Notes under the pieces: generated by a model
Database searches by the model: none
Seen by the model: only the letters and a program-made list of their open reading frames with translations
What the model was told of the DNA's origin: nothing
In this document: positions 47,120 through 57,660 of the stretch, piece after piece
Layout of the letters: each line of letters starts with the position of its first letter
Numbering within the stretch: position 1 is the stretch's first letter
Position numbers and translations under genes: made by a program
Assembly: GCA_032622095.1 (NCBI GenBank)
Contig: CP136064.1
Coordinates: 248,651,827-248,715,826 of the forward strand
Reading direction: 5' to 3'
Length of the DNA: 64,000 bases
Source of the DNA: Siphonodentalium dalli
Taxonomy: Eukaryota > Mollusca > Scaphopoda > Gadilida > Siphonodentaliidae

Positions 47120-47722
47120 TGAAATTAATGCAGGTTGGTGAGATCGAGGAAGTCGGCCGCACGATGGCTAAGATAGACCTCGTAATCATACTCGACGCAT
47201 CGACGAGTGTCACAGAAGCCAACTTTATCAAAATGAAGGAGTTCATTGTAAACTTTCTGAAGCCAGCAGAAATTGACAATGGCAATGTTAGAGTGGGTAT
47301 GATAGTGTACAGTACTGATGTGCACATGGAATTCCATTTGCACGAATTCACCAGCAAATCAGAACTATTCACAAAGATCATGAGTCTCCCGTATCGGTAT
47401 GGCCTGACAAATACTTATGGAGCCCTCAGTACTATGAGGGCCAAGATGTTTACCGAGCATAATGGCGATCGGCGTGCAGTGCCAAATATAGCTATAGTGA
47501 TTACCGATGGCGTGTCAAACGTTAACGCCGCTGAGACTATTCCTGAAGCAGACCGAGCCAGAGGTGATGGCTTCCATATATACGGTATTGGTATCGGTTT
47601 GAAAGATACCACGGAACTTAGTGGAATTGCCAACAAGCCATCGACAGAGAACATGTTCAATGTGAACGATTTTGCCGCCTTGAGAGGACTCGATAAGAAA
47701 ATTTTCTCTTACCTGTATCCAG
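47120..47722 (+). CDS. vWA domain 4 exon (D4), intact MIDAS
   Basis: A phase 1-1 exon of 603 nt. The acceptor is placed at TTCTTTGCGGGAG (47,118-47,119): it follows a good pyrimidine tract and gives VKLMQVGEIEEV in frame, and MQVG is shared with D6. The CAG at 47,131-47,133 would put a stop two codons later. The domain reads IDLVIILDASTSVTEANF (DxSxS intact), the same KMKEFIVNFLKPAEIDNGN block as D3, LTNTYGAL, and IVITDGVSNVNA. The exon ends SYLYPG where D3 has TICPG, and the N-terminal Cys is absent too. It lies 2.2 kb after D3 and is clearly its tandem duplicate. Confidence 0.93.
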
Positions 47723-49566
47723 GTATTTACACAAACTTTCAGTGTGGTCACTAATATTGAGTTATAACAGCGTCCATGTTAATCCACACGACTACATCTG
47801 CATTATGGAGTTGTTGCTATTATGTATTTCTTATTCTCTTACTTCCCAACTAATGATGTCATATATACACTTTGCTGTTATGTGTGTCATCTCATTCAGC
47901 TGTGTTTCGTCTGTCTGTTATATTAAAGTACAGGACTAACGGACATTCACATAACATTGAAGAAATTGTCCAAGGTGATGTGTATTGCATACCATGTTTC
48001 TTTCTGTGACACAATACGACTTGATGATGCCACACATACAAGCTCTTCTATTTCATTTCCTTCGATACGCAGGGTATCATACTATAGTCACTTACAGAAC
48101 ATCCATTGTACTTGAAGTGATTGATCAAAACAAAATGATGGTCGCCGATATAGTTATGTGATGTCCCTGTGAAACTAACTCTGTGTGGTCTTGTTTTCCT
48201 TCTTCAATACAACTGACAAGTGATATGGTCTGGTGACTGAAATGATGTTAAACCAGAACAAATGTCTCTGTGATTTCATGACGTTGACCTAATACTAAAG
48301 AGCAACCAACATCTAATCTTTCAGTGTTGCCAAAATATTTGTGTTATATTTATGTTGCATGCATATCATCTCTTATCTCAACCACTACTGAGATTCCAGT
48401 CTATTTATCTCATATCATTTGAACAATCATATGAGGAGGTGTGACAGTTACTATTTATTTGGTATACCATTTGGTTCCATCGAGCCAAGTATTCTAATTA
48501 CTGAACTTACTATCTGAATATTTGCTCCATCTCGCGACGTGTAGAAACGTGAAGAAATGGTCCAAGCTGACGTGTATTCCATGCCATGTTGGTATTTATT
48601 TCTTGTGACACAATAAGACCTGATGCCACACATCGTAGGTCTTGTATTTTCTTGTCTTCGATGCGCATCGTATCATAGTATCTACGATATAGTTGTGTGA
48701 TGTCCCCGTGAAACTAACCCCATGTGTGGTCTTGTTTTCCTTCGTCAATACAACTGACAAGTGGTCTGGTGACTGAAATGATGTTGAACCAGAACAAATG
48801 TCTCTGTGATTCCTTGACACTGACATAATACTAAACAGCAACCAACATCTATTCTGTCAGTATTCTGAAAACATTTGTGTTCTATTGCTGTTGCATGCAT
48901 ATAATCTCTTATCTCAACGACTTACAGTCTATTTCTTTCACATCATTTGAAATATCATATGAAGATTGGATAGTTACTATTTATTTGGCGTACCATTTGT
49001 TCCAGTGAGCCAATATTCTAATTACTGAAATGACAATCTGAATATTGAAAATTTGCTCTGTCTGGCAACGTGTGGAAACGTGCTGAAATTGTCCAAGGTG
49101 ATGTGAACTGCATGCCATGTTGGTATTTCTTTCTCGTGACACAATAAGACTTGATGATGCCACACAGAGAAGGTTTTGTATTTTCTTGCCTTCGATGCGT
49201 AGGTTATCATACTATATGGTATCTCAACCACTACTGGGATTAATGTCTATTTCTCTGACACCAATTTGAACTATCATATGAGGATTGGACAGTTACTATC
49301 TACATGGTTACCATTTGGTTCCAGCAAGCCAAGTATTATAATTACTGAACTGACTGTCTGAATATTTGCTCTATCTGGCAACGTTCGAATAAATGTCACT
49401 CGAAATAGGACGCCTCTCACTGTAACATATATCACCTGAATTAAAATGTTGAGCACATATTAGTTGGTGTAAAAATGGTTCTAAATAATTGTTCAATACC
49501 TCTGTCTGCTACAGCACACATATTCCACTAAAATTTGAAATTACTGGTTTTAACCTTGCTTTCCAG
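47723..49566 (+). other. Intron 7 (1.8 kb)
   Basis: Bounded by GTATTTAC and GCTTTCCAG. The first 60 bp resemble the start of the introns after D3 and D5 (GTATTTA, then CACTAA or GACTAA, then ATAACAGCGTC or ATAACGACGTC). Most of the rest is a three-copy tandem duplication. Confidence 0.65.
47950..49500. repeat. Three-copy tandem duplication, about 530-bp unit
   Basis: Landmarks recur in order near 47,965, 48,551 and 49,085: AATTGTCCAAGGTGATGTG, then CATGCCATGTTGGTATTT, then GTGACACAATAAGACTTGAT and GATGCCACACA. The third copy is shortened by a deletion around 49,220. The copies are diverged and non-coding. Confidence 0.88.
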
Positions 49567-50175
49567 GACTGAAGATAATAGATTCAGGAGAAACAATGAC
49601 GGAAATTAAAGGCGATATGTCTAAACTCGACTTGGTTATAGTTCTTGGCTCATCGACAAGCATTACAGAGTCAAACTTTATCAAAATGAAGGAGTTCATT
49701 GTAAACTTCCTGATGCCAGCGCAGATCAACAACGGGAATATTAGGGTTGGCTTGGTAATGTATAGCACCGAATCGCATATCGAATTTCATCTGAATGAAT
49801 TTACCAGTAAATCGGAGCTGCTCGCGAAGATCATGAGTCTTCCATATCGGTATGGCATGACCAATACGCATGGGGCCCTTAACGCCATGAGAACCAAGAT
49901 GTTTACCACAGAAAACGGGGACCGGTCAGGTGTACCAAACATTGCTATAGTCATTACCGACGGAGTGTCTAATATAAACGCCGCTGAGACTATCCCGGAA
50001 GCAGAACTTGCCAGAGAGGATGGGATACATATATATGGAATTGGTATCGGCTTAAAAGATACAACAGAAATTAGTGGTATCTCCAATAAACCGACTGCAG
50101 ATAACTTATTTAACGTCGATAACTTTGCTGCACTGGAAGGATTCGAAAGGAGAATATTCTCGTTTCTTTATCCAG
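49567..50175 (+). CDS. vWA domain 5 exon (D5), MIDAS missing its first Asp
   Basis: A phase 1-1 exon of 609 nt between TTGCTTTCCAG and GTATTTAC. It begins GLKIIDSGETMTEIKG and then LDLVIVLGSSTSITESNF: the DxSxS Asp is Gly (GGC at 49,647-49,649, against GAC in D3 and D6). The rest of the site survives (MTNTHGAL, IVITDGVSNINA). KMKEFIVNFLMPAQINNGN and ISGISNKPTADNLFNVDNFA place it next to D4. In known vWA domains loss of this Asp abolishes or weakens metal binding, so D5 may be inactive or use a non-metal mode. It ends SFLYPG with no cysteine pair. Confidence 0.93.
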
Positions 50176-50655
50176 GTATTTACGGAATGACAAAAAACCT
50201 GTTGAGTGATTGTGCTGACTAACCATTGTTCATAACGACGTCTGCGTGCATATTGACGCATATTATATGTCTTTAATATCTTGTTTGGAGATATCACACT
50301 ATGGAGAATAATCTTATTACCTATCCTTTTGACCACTATTATCCAACATATGATGAAACTTGTACAATATGTACAGTTGATATGTTCGTTTGCATGTAAT
50401 ATCTTCTTCAAAATTGTCTACTTCTACCTATGTGATTCCTTCTATTCCAATAGGCCCGCGTTGCCTTCTCGCGACAGTTGTTGGCATATTCATTGCAGTG
50501 ATTTGTTATGACATCGGTTGACATTTACAAATATTAGTGAACGTTTAATGAGTGCTATGTCGTCTTAGTTTGTGAACTATCGATCCGAACAAGACTTTAG
50601 TTGAGGTCAATATATTACCGTATTATAAAAAAATAACCAGCTGGTACATAGATAG

Positions 50656-50811
50656 AACCGCATGAGTGTCTGGATTTTGACGAAATTATCGCACGAGATT
50701 TGTTGGCGGAGCGATACATCGAGTGTGGGACGCAGTCCCGCACGAGAGATATCGCGTTCCGCCAACAAATCGAGTGCGATAATTAGTCAAAATCCAGAAA
50801 CTCATGCGGTT
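50656..50811. mobile_element. Palindromic 156-bp element, GC-richer than its surroundings
   Basis: AACCGCATGAGTGTCTGGAT, TTTTGAC, AATTATCGCACGAGATTTGT and TGGCGGA pair with TCCGCCAACAAATCGAGTGC, GTCAAAATCC and ACTCATGCGGTT. The centre is TGGGACGCAGTCCCGCAC. Confidence 0.82.
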
Positions 50812-51312
50812 ATATTTTTATTACATATCTCCGTATCATAGTAAGTTGACTCACAATCGTATATTTCCGGTACAGAAAATGCTAATTTAATTTAGTTTTA
50901 ACGGCATTTTAGGGTTAACGCAACAATCAGACAGGGAGCCCATCTATCCGCGAGTGACCTTGACCCATTTTTTTATTCTGTGCCTCGATAAACATATTCT
51001 TGAAATGAAACTACTTGAATGAATCATCTCATCGATTGATCGCTTATTGTTTCTTTATTGTCGTGATTGAAAATGTTAAAATAGTAACGGCGAGAACCAG
51101 TCTAACAACACTGAATGAAATAGTTCCGTCGACAGATTGCACTAGTGCGAATCTGAGAATTATCACACACTTGGAAACTCGTGCGATATTGCGAATTACG
51201 TTGATAGATATGTAATAAATAGTGTGTAAAAGCAAAAATGACCAAGTCATTTAAATTTTGATCAAATGGAAGACGGGGAAACTGGTTCTATGAACAGGCA
51301 TATTTCCAATGA

Positions 51313-51790
51313 TCATATACGTACCATTGCACATACGCGTACATCAAAGCATCTAGGCGTTCTTTGAAATCTGTAATTTGTTTCACTTGAAGGACGATTG
51401 TTCCAACTTTGTAATATCCTCTGTGAAAAGTTCAATCGCACGTCCTTGTGGCAACGGTTCGTTTGTATTTTAAACTCGTGACCGCGAGTTCTCGAGTCGT
51501 TGGCTGTACTGAATAGTAAGTTTTGTGGTGACATTACATAGTACATAGTGCATTAGTTTCAATGTTTCGATTAAATCACATCGCAAACGTCTACATATGA
51601 GAGACATGAGGCCCACTTTAGAGCAGGGTCTAGTTTGGTGGCTGTTTTTGGAGGTTTTCTATCGGATTTGAATGTCTAATAAGGTTGGCGTTGCGGACAG
51701 CGTTTCCGTATTCCAAAATAGGCAACAAGAGAGTTCGAATCAAAGGAACGATCATGTCCTTCTACATTTTTAAAGATATAATATTAGCGA
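51313..51790 (-). pseudogene. C-terminal remnant of a second non-LTR reverse transcriptase
   Basis: On the minus strand three frame-shifted pieces align in the expected order for the C-terminal region of a LINE reverse transcriptase: LLPILEYGNAVR (about 51,740), ICRRLRCDLIETLKLMHYV (about 51,600), then SRTRGHEFKIQTNRC and LNFSQRILQSWNN (51,546-51,313). It lacks all catalytic motifs and differs in sequence from the copy at 9-10.9 kb, so it is a separate element. It is a dead fragment within intron 8 of the vWA gene, in antisense orientation. Confidence 0.75.
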
Positions 51791-52392
51791 AGATCTTTCT
51801 TCCAAAAGATGTGGATTATGTAACATGTTCGTTTGCATGTCTGTGATTTTTTCTTCAAAATTGTCGATTTCTTCTACCTATGTGATTCCTTCTATTCCGA
51901 TAGGCCCGTGTGGCCTTCACGCAACAGGCAAAATCAAGCATGCATTGTGTCGTTTAACTTTCTCTGCGTAAAATGTGAAACCACGTATCTGCTGCTGAAC
52001 TCTCTTATCTATATGTTGCAGCATCAACTTCGCACAACTCTCTTTCTATTCTGTCGTCTTCGCATGGAAGAATTTGTGTCTTGATATTTTGTTTCAGGAA
52101 ACGTTCGTATTTGCGGGAAGTAGTTACTCAAGTGTTGGCCACTGAATGATCATGAATTAGGTAAAGTTGTGCGCTCATCAAGAGCTACCTGAATTTCTTT
52201 TATAGTCGGACGTTCTGTGGCAATACTTAATGCCTGACACTATGTTGCATTGGTGATAACAAAATGAGTGATGTTGTTTACGTCCTGTTCGAAGTTTAAC
52301 TTATGTCAGCATCAAATAGTCATAACTGCTGCACCGGTTAAATATACACACACAGCCCTACAACTTAATCTGGTATCGCCCTTGCTTTTCAG

Positions 52393-53019
52393 GAATAAAT
52401 GTGATGCAGGTAGGGAATGGACTGACAAAATTTGAAAATCGTGAAATTGTGAACTTTGGGGGTCAAATGGGGAAACTTGATTTGGTTATCATTCTTGACT
52501 CCTCAACAAGTGTCACAGCTGCAAACTTTATGAAAATGAAGGTGTTTGTTATGAACTTGTTGAAAAATGCTCAGATTGACAATGGTAATATCAGAGTTGG
52601 GTTGGTCATGTACAGCACGGATGCTCATATCGTATTCCATCTGAACGAATTCACCGACAAACAAGAAATGTTTTCCAAGATATTCAGTCTGCCATATCGG
52701 CCAGGCATGAGAAACACATATGGAGCACTCAATGCTATGAGGACCAAGATGTTTACCGCCGATAACGGCGACCGGTCAGATGTACCAAATACAGCTATAG
52801 TAATAACTGATGGCGTGTCGAATGTTTACACTTTTGATACCATCCCCGAAGCGAGCATGGCACGGGACGAAGGCATCCGTATCTATGGTGTTGGAATCGG
52901 CTTGAAAGATACACAGGAAATAAGGGGAATCGCCAACACAGGAGAATACCTATTCAACGTCGACGATTTCGCCGCATTGGACGGACTTGACAGGCGCATG
53001 TTCTCATACATTTATACAG
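52393..53019 (+). CDS. vWA domain 6 exon (D6), intact MIDAS
   Basis: A phase 1-1 exon of 627 nt between CTTGCTTTTCAG and GTAAATAA, the longest vWA exon because of an extended N-terminal linker (GINVMQVGNGLTKFENREI). It continues LDLVIILDSSTSVTAANF with full DxSxS, VRVGLVMYSTDAHIVF, MRNTYGAL and IVITDGVSNVYT. Near the end GIANTGEYLFNVDDFA lacks the two residues found in D3-D5 (NKPSAD type). It ends SYIYTG without cysteine. It is the most diverged of the D3-D6 group, and its donor is GTAAAT rather than GTATTT. Confidence 0.93.
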
Positions 53020-55791
53020 GTAAATAATGTGTGAAAACGAATGGTTTGATACTAGTGTGTACCCACCAGAAATATTATATTAACTCAGTGAACTGACCTA
53101 ATTCGTGATTCTTGGAGATAATAAACCATCATAAATGTTGACATTTGACTGCTACAGTGAATAGCCTCCAACTAACGTTAAAATTCAAGCTCTATCCGAG
53201 CATGCATCTGTCTATCTTTCTAAACAATATTCAACTTACGGCACAAGTAACAGACTTACTCACCTCAGGCCTCGAACTAATACTGAACTATCTCCAACCA
53301 ACTATGTTAGAGCATGCGTTTATCTTTGTCTTTCATCCTATTCATGGTTCGTGCTGCTGCAACATATCCTTGTGAAAATAGGTTCATATTGGATCTAAAT
53401 ATACACATATGTTCATATTGAACTTATTTGATTCTCATTGATAGTGGGTTTATACCTGTTATATGTTGACTGGCGCGGGCAACAGCAAAACACATTGTAA
53501 AGAGCGTACATGTGGTAAGGTGTGGGTCTTATTTTCAGCCCACGGTGAACTTATAATATGTCAATAATGACACTATAATGACGCTTATCGTATGTAAGTC
53601 ATGATTAACGGGCATGTCAGTTTGTAGTTGAAGACATTGCCATAATTCCTGGTCATACAAATTGGCGATCTAATCAGTTTGGAGATGTTCTCCGAAGACT
53701 CTTGAAGTCAGTTGTTTCTGTGGTCCTGTTCGATAGCATATATGTGTTATAGACATATACTGGTCAACAACCCGCATATAACATACAGCCCAATGGCATA
53801 CATTTCGAGCAGGTATTCCAAATTACTAATTTCGCCAATTTTGGACATACAAATCGTGCCTGCTCCTAAATATATAACATCATTCGGTCATGCTACTGTT
53901 CTGAAAAACTCTCCACCATCTATCACAACTTATGACAATCTTCTGAAATATGCATGCCTGTCATAATTTCTCTTGACGCTCGGTGTGGCTTTTCGTGGTC
54001 TGTATTTCTTTGATTAATCGGTCTGTTAGTTTATACTTGAAGAGATTACCACACTTTCACGTCATAAACATTGGAGATCTAACCAGTTTGATGATGTTCT
54101 CGAAATACGGAAGACTCTTGAAAATCATTTGTTTTTGTGGCTCATATCGATGGCTTATGTCATACACATACTGTATCAACAACCGTCAACTAATATATAC
54201 AGCCAAAATGGCATAACTTTCGAACATGCCTTCCAGATTACTAATTTCGCCAATTTGAGATATACAAATCGTGTCCACTCCAAAATATTTTTTAAATTGT
54301 TCGGTCATGCTACAGTTGGTCTCCCCACCATGTCACAACTTCGGAAAATCTTCGTAGGGTCTGCCTGCCTGTCATATTTTCACTCGACGCTCTGGTGTGA
54401 ACATAGTGTGTATCTATCACTAACATACATGGAACAATGTTAACAGAATCGCCGAGTGGCTACCTCTCTGGTGAGTCTATTCTACAATGATACATTGTCA
54501 ATCACGTGTCATTTTCCAGGTTGTCAACCATACGTCGCGGCACACAAGCGATCAACAGTGAATCTAGAGCTTTCTGAATTGCCATCAGAGTATATATTCC
54601 ATTGTCCAAATTAATGGGCTGTAGTGCCATTTGTTGTACTCAGATGTATCAACCTTACTCGTATTTACATTTGCGCAGTACTATTTTTTGCTCAGTTTTA
54701 AATGACGATGGATTTTTCATTCCGCATCTAAACGGAGAGCACAAAGTATGTTTCACCCCTGATAGCTACATCAACAATATATATGGTGCTAAACTAGCTA
54801 CATCAACAATATATGGTGCTTGCAAAGCTAAGCTTGGGTATATTCTCCCAATCGTTTTATTTTTTACCACATGAAAAAGCATGCCCAAATATCAGAATAG
54901 ACTAGCGAAACTGAAATATTATTTGGTAGATTATAAACTGAAGGGGTTCGCAGTCGTACGTTGTCGTCAGTCCCCTGTCCAACTGATCGTCGCACGTGTA
55001 TGAAATCGTGAATCGAGATACCAAGCCTTCTTTTGGCATTTGTTTACATTTGTTTACATGTGGATATTCATTGTTTGCGTTGCCAACTCGTCAAGCAAAC
55101 AAACAAAACAAGAAAATAATTGATAGATAACGCTACATCCAAACCAAAGCTTCGGATGGCATGCCATTGTGACTGTAGAGTGAACTCATTGCTGTTTATC
55201 TAACAAACACTCTTTCCAAATATCAAAAGTCTTGCCTCAAAGCCATGGTGGCCGCCATTATTAGTTTGAGAGTGAACAGCAGGCGTCTAGAACCACGATT
55301 ATTATTTGCAACGACCATCCCAACCAACGGACTGATGTCAACGTATAGCAATATCCACAACAGATTGTTGTTAGTGAACCATGCTTATTATCGTGATCAT
55401 GTTATATAGGGTGCTCGTTTTACAGTATATGCACACTTATTTTGAATTGCTTTCATAATTGTTCTACATTTTAACACATTATATGATTGATGCTCTGTCG
55501 CGGGCATCGCTATTGTGAACATTATTTATGACTTTGATGTAAACAGTATATATTTCATATAATTCAACATTACAATATAATATATGATGAGTGAATAACA
55601 GTTGTATGGATCATACACTAAGCACGAAGCTTATGAGGGTTGTTTCCCGTCACTTGTTAGATGTATTTCTGATTGTCTATGAGTTACAATATTATGTATC
55701 ACTTGCTGTGTGCTCATGTTTTGTTTCGAGTGGTAATATTTTGTTTTCATGTTTGAGTATCTCATACTAAACAAGAACAGTTTTGTTACAG
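53020..55791 (+). other. Intron 9 (2.8 kb)
   Basis: Bounded by GTAAAT and TTGTTACAG. It contains a two-copy tandem duplication and a small repeat near 54,765-54,835 (CTACATCAACAATATAT-GGTGCT twice). 54,850-55,780 shows nothing else. Confidence 0.6.
53592..54412. repeat. Two-copy tandem duplication, about 410-bp unit
   Basis: Copy 1 (about 53,592-53,998) and copy 2 (about 54,002-54,412) share, in order, GATTAA, AGTTTGTAGTTGAAG/AGTTTATACTTGAAG, AATTACTAATTTCGCCAATT, ATACAAATCGTG, TCGGTCATGCTAC and GCCTGCCTGTCAT. They are diverged and non-coding. Confidence 0.85.
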
Positions 55792-55830
55792 TTGTAACAG
55801 AGAAAGCCCACACGCTCGGTGCAGGTAACA
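55792..55830 (+). CDS. Micro-exon C (39 nt), linker between D6 and D7
   Basis: Between TTTTGTTACAG and GTAAGTAG. With the base carried from D6 it reads VVTEKAHTLGAGN and leaves one base for D7 (phase 1-1). Short, polar and Gly/Ala-containing. Its phase fits both neighbours; a chance match is possible but the strong donor and the recurrence of the pattern favour a real exon. Confidence 0.62.
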
Positions 55831-57164
55831 GTAAGTAGACAAGTGGCTTGTTGCACGGAGTCTAAAGGTGATCGTCCGTAGGATTTCAGTGTTCTTGCTC
55901 AGAATGAATGACAATTAGAACTTCTTTTCATTCTCCTCCGTTACTAACTTTTCTTTCAGGATTTATCAGACATTTACAGATTGTGATGACCTTACTTTTA
56001 ATGGTAATCTCAAGATCACTGTCGGTGTATGTTTCAGAGACATAAATCCGTAATATGCATGTACTACACTTGCCAGTGCTGAAGCAATTAGATCTAACTC
56101 AATCTAAACATTTGTATTTAAAATATAACTTTTATTATCGATATCCTGAAATGAACAATCATATTGGTGATCCGAGCAATGCGTAGGTATGATTCCACAA
56201 CATGCTCAATAATTAATTTTGTGGCAATGTGCACTCAGCCATGAGGGGCCATTTGCTTCGACTTCAACTGGTTGACAATATATAGAAGTGTTTTATAGCT
56301 GATCAAAGAAGCCGACTGATTATACTTGGGCACGATGTAGTCATGGCACCTAAGTCTAGTTCCCTCCACCTAATACTTCTATACGCCACATAACGGTGGG
56401 AATGTTGCCAAATGAGTTGTGGTCATCAGTAGTTCATGGAGGTTCATTTAAGTTAAATGCCATTGTAAGTCACGCGACGGAACACACGTGGGTTACAATT
56501 TTAAAACTCAATGTAGCGTCCAGTATCTAACTACATATTTGCTATATAGCGAGATTATCTTCATTCATTTGAAGAGCATCGCTGGCATGTCCCCTGAAGG
56601 AAAGTCTGCCACAGGTTAGTTTAACCAGTTTAGGTTACTGAAAGATGTAATCATAACGACCGTTAGCATTGCATCCGATGTTATGTGTGTATTCCTATGT
56701 GTTATCTCCTGTCCTCTTACATTAAATGCACAGTTGTTCTGTATCCAATTTAATAAATGATGAACTGTAACGTGAGATGATGGACGCATCGTCAAACAGC
56801 AATATGAAATGGGGCATTAGTTATTCTAACAAACTATATACACGAACGGGAAAAAAAACATGTGATATAATCTGCTATCTATGATGAACTATATGAAAAC
56901 GATGATCACTTCAGTGTCTTTGAGGTAAAGCACGTTCAGAGGCAAAAATGACTAGTAATTTCATAATGCTTGCAATCACGAACGACCAACATTTCCTCTT
57001 GCAGGAAGTTCCATCTCACGAGGTCATGTTTCCTCAGATTGTCACCTCAAATATCAAAACGTCAAATTTACTTCGGGAATCACAGCACATGAGGTCCACA
57101 ACGGCTACTCGCGCTAACGAGATATTTGATTATGTTATACCAATCCACGTGCACTATTAATCCA

Positions 57165-57660
57165 CCCCGGTTAAGTGGTCCTGCTAGTCTGCTATGATGT
57201 TCGTGGGTCCTGCTAAATTGCCACGGTGCTGGTAGGCAAACTACTGCATTTAAGAACAAATTTAGTTATTATTTCTAAAGATGTCATTTTCGCGGTGTTT
57301 TTGGTAATACGAGCGATTTGAAAAAAGCCAGTGTCTATGAAACATTCAAAAACATCTGTAGTTTTGAAGAAAAAAATAATAATGACTGCACTTGTTTTTG
57401 TAAAAAGATGTCAAGAACTATCTTGACTACAGTCTATTTGCAACATCCAGTACAGCCAGTATTAAAATATTTCGCAATATATGTTTTTAAATGTTTCATA
57501 CACAGAACGGCTTTTCCTGGATATGATCAGATTATCCGAACATCACGAAAATGACAACTTTACACAAAAAATAACGGTACTTTTTCTTAAAAGCATCAGT
57601 GTGCCCTAACAGCATCACAGAAATTCAGCAGGACCCACCACATTAGCATGACCACTTAAC
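57165..57660. mobile_element. Weak inverted-repeat element, GGTTAAGTGGTCCTGCT termini
   Basis: CCGGTTAAGTGGTCCTGCTA and GTGGGTCCTGCT on the left face AGCAGGACCCACCAC and ATGACCACTTAACCAGG on the right. The arms are imperfect. Confidence 0.6.

Larger units (their letters stand above)
50176..52392 (+). other. Intron 8 (2.2 kb)
   Basis: A direct repeat (ATATGTTCGTTTGCATGT, CTTCTACCTATGTGATTCCT, CTATTCC-ATAGGCCCG) occurs at about 50,381-50,460 and again at 51,824-51,910. The DNA between them holds a palindromic element and a retrotransposon fragment, so a segmental duplication in this intron is likely. Confidence 0.65.

Noticed and set aside
47131-47133. CAG at 47,131-47,133 as the D4 acceptor
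   Set aside because: It would shift the frame and give a stop after two codons; the upstream GGGAG keeps frame and matches D6's linker.
56568-56615. Possible micro-exon ending CTGCCACAG before GTTAGT
   Set aside because: In the phase required by micro-exon C and D7 the AAG acceptor gives a stop, and the GAG alternative leaves the wrong phase.
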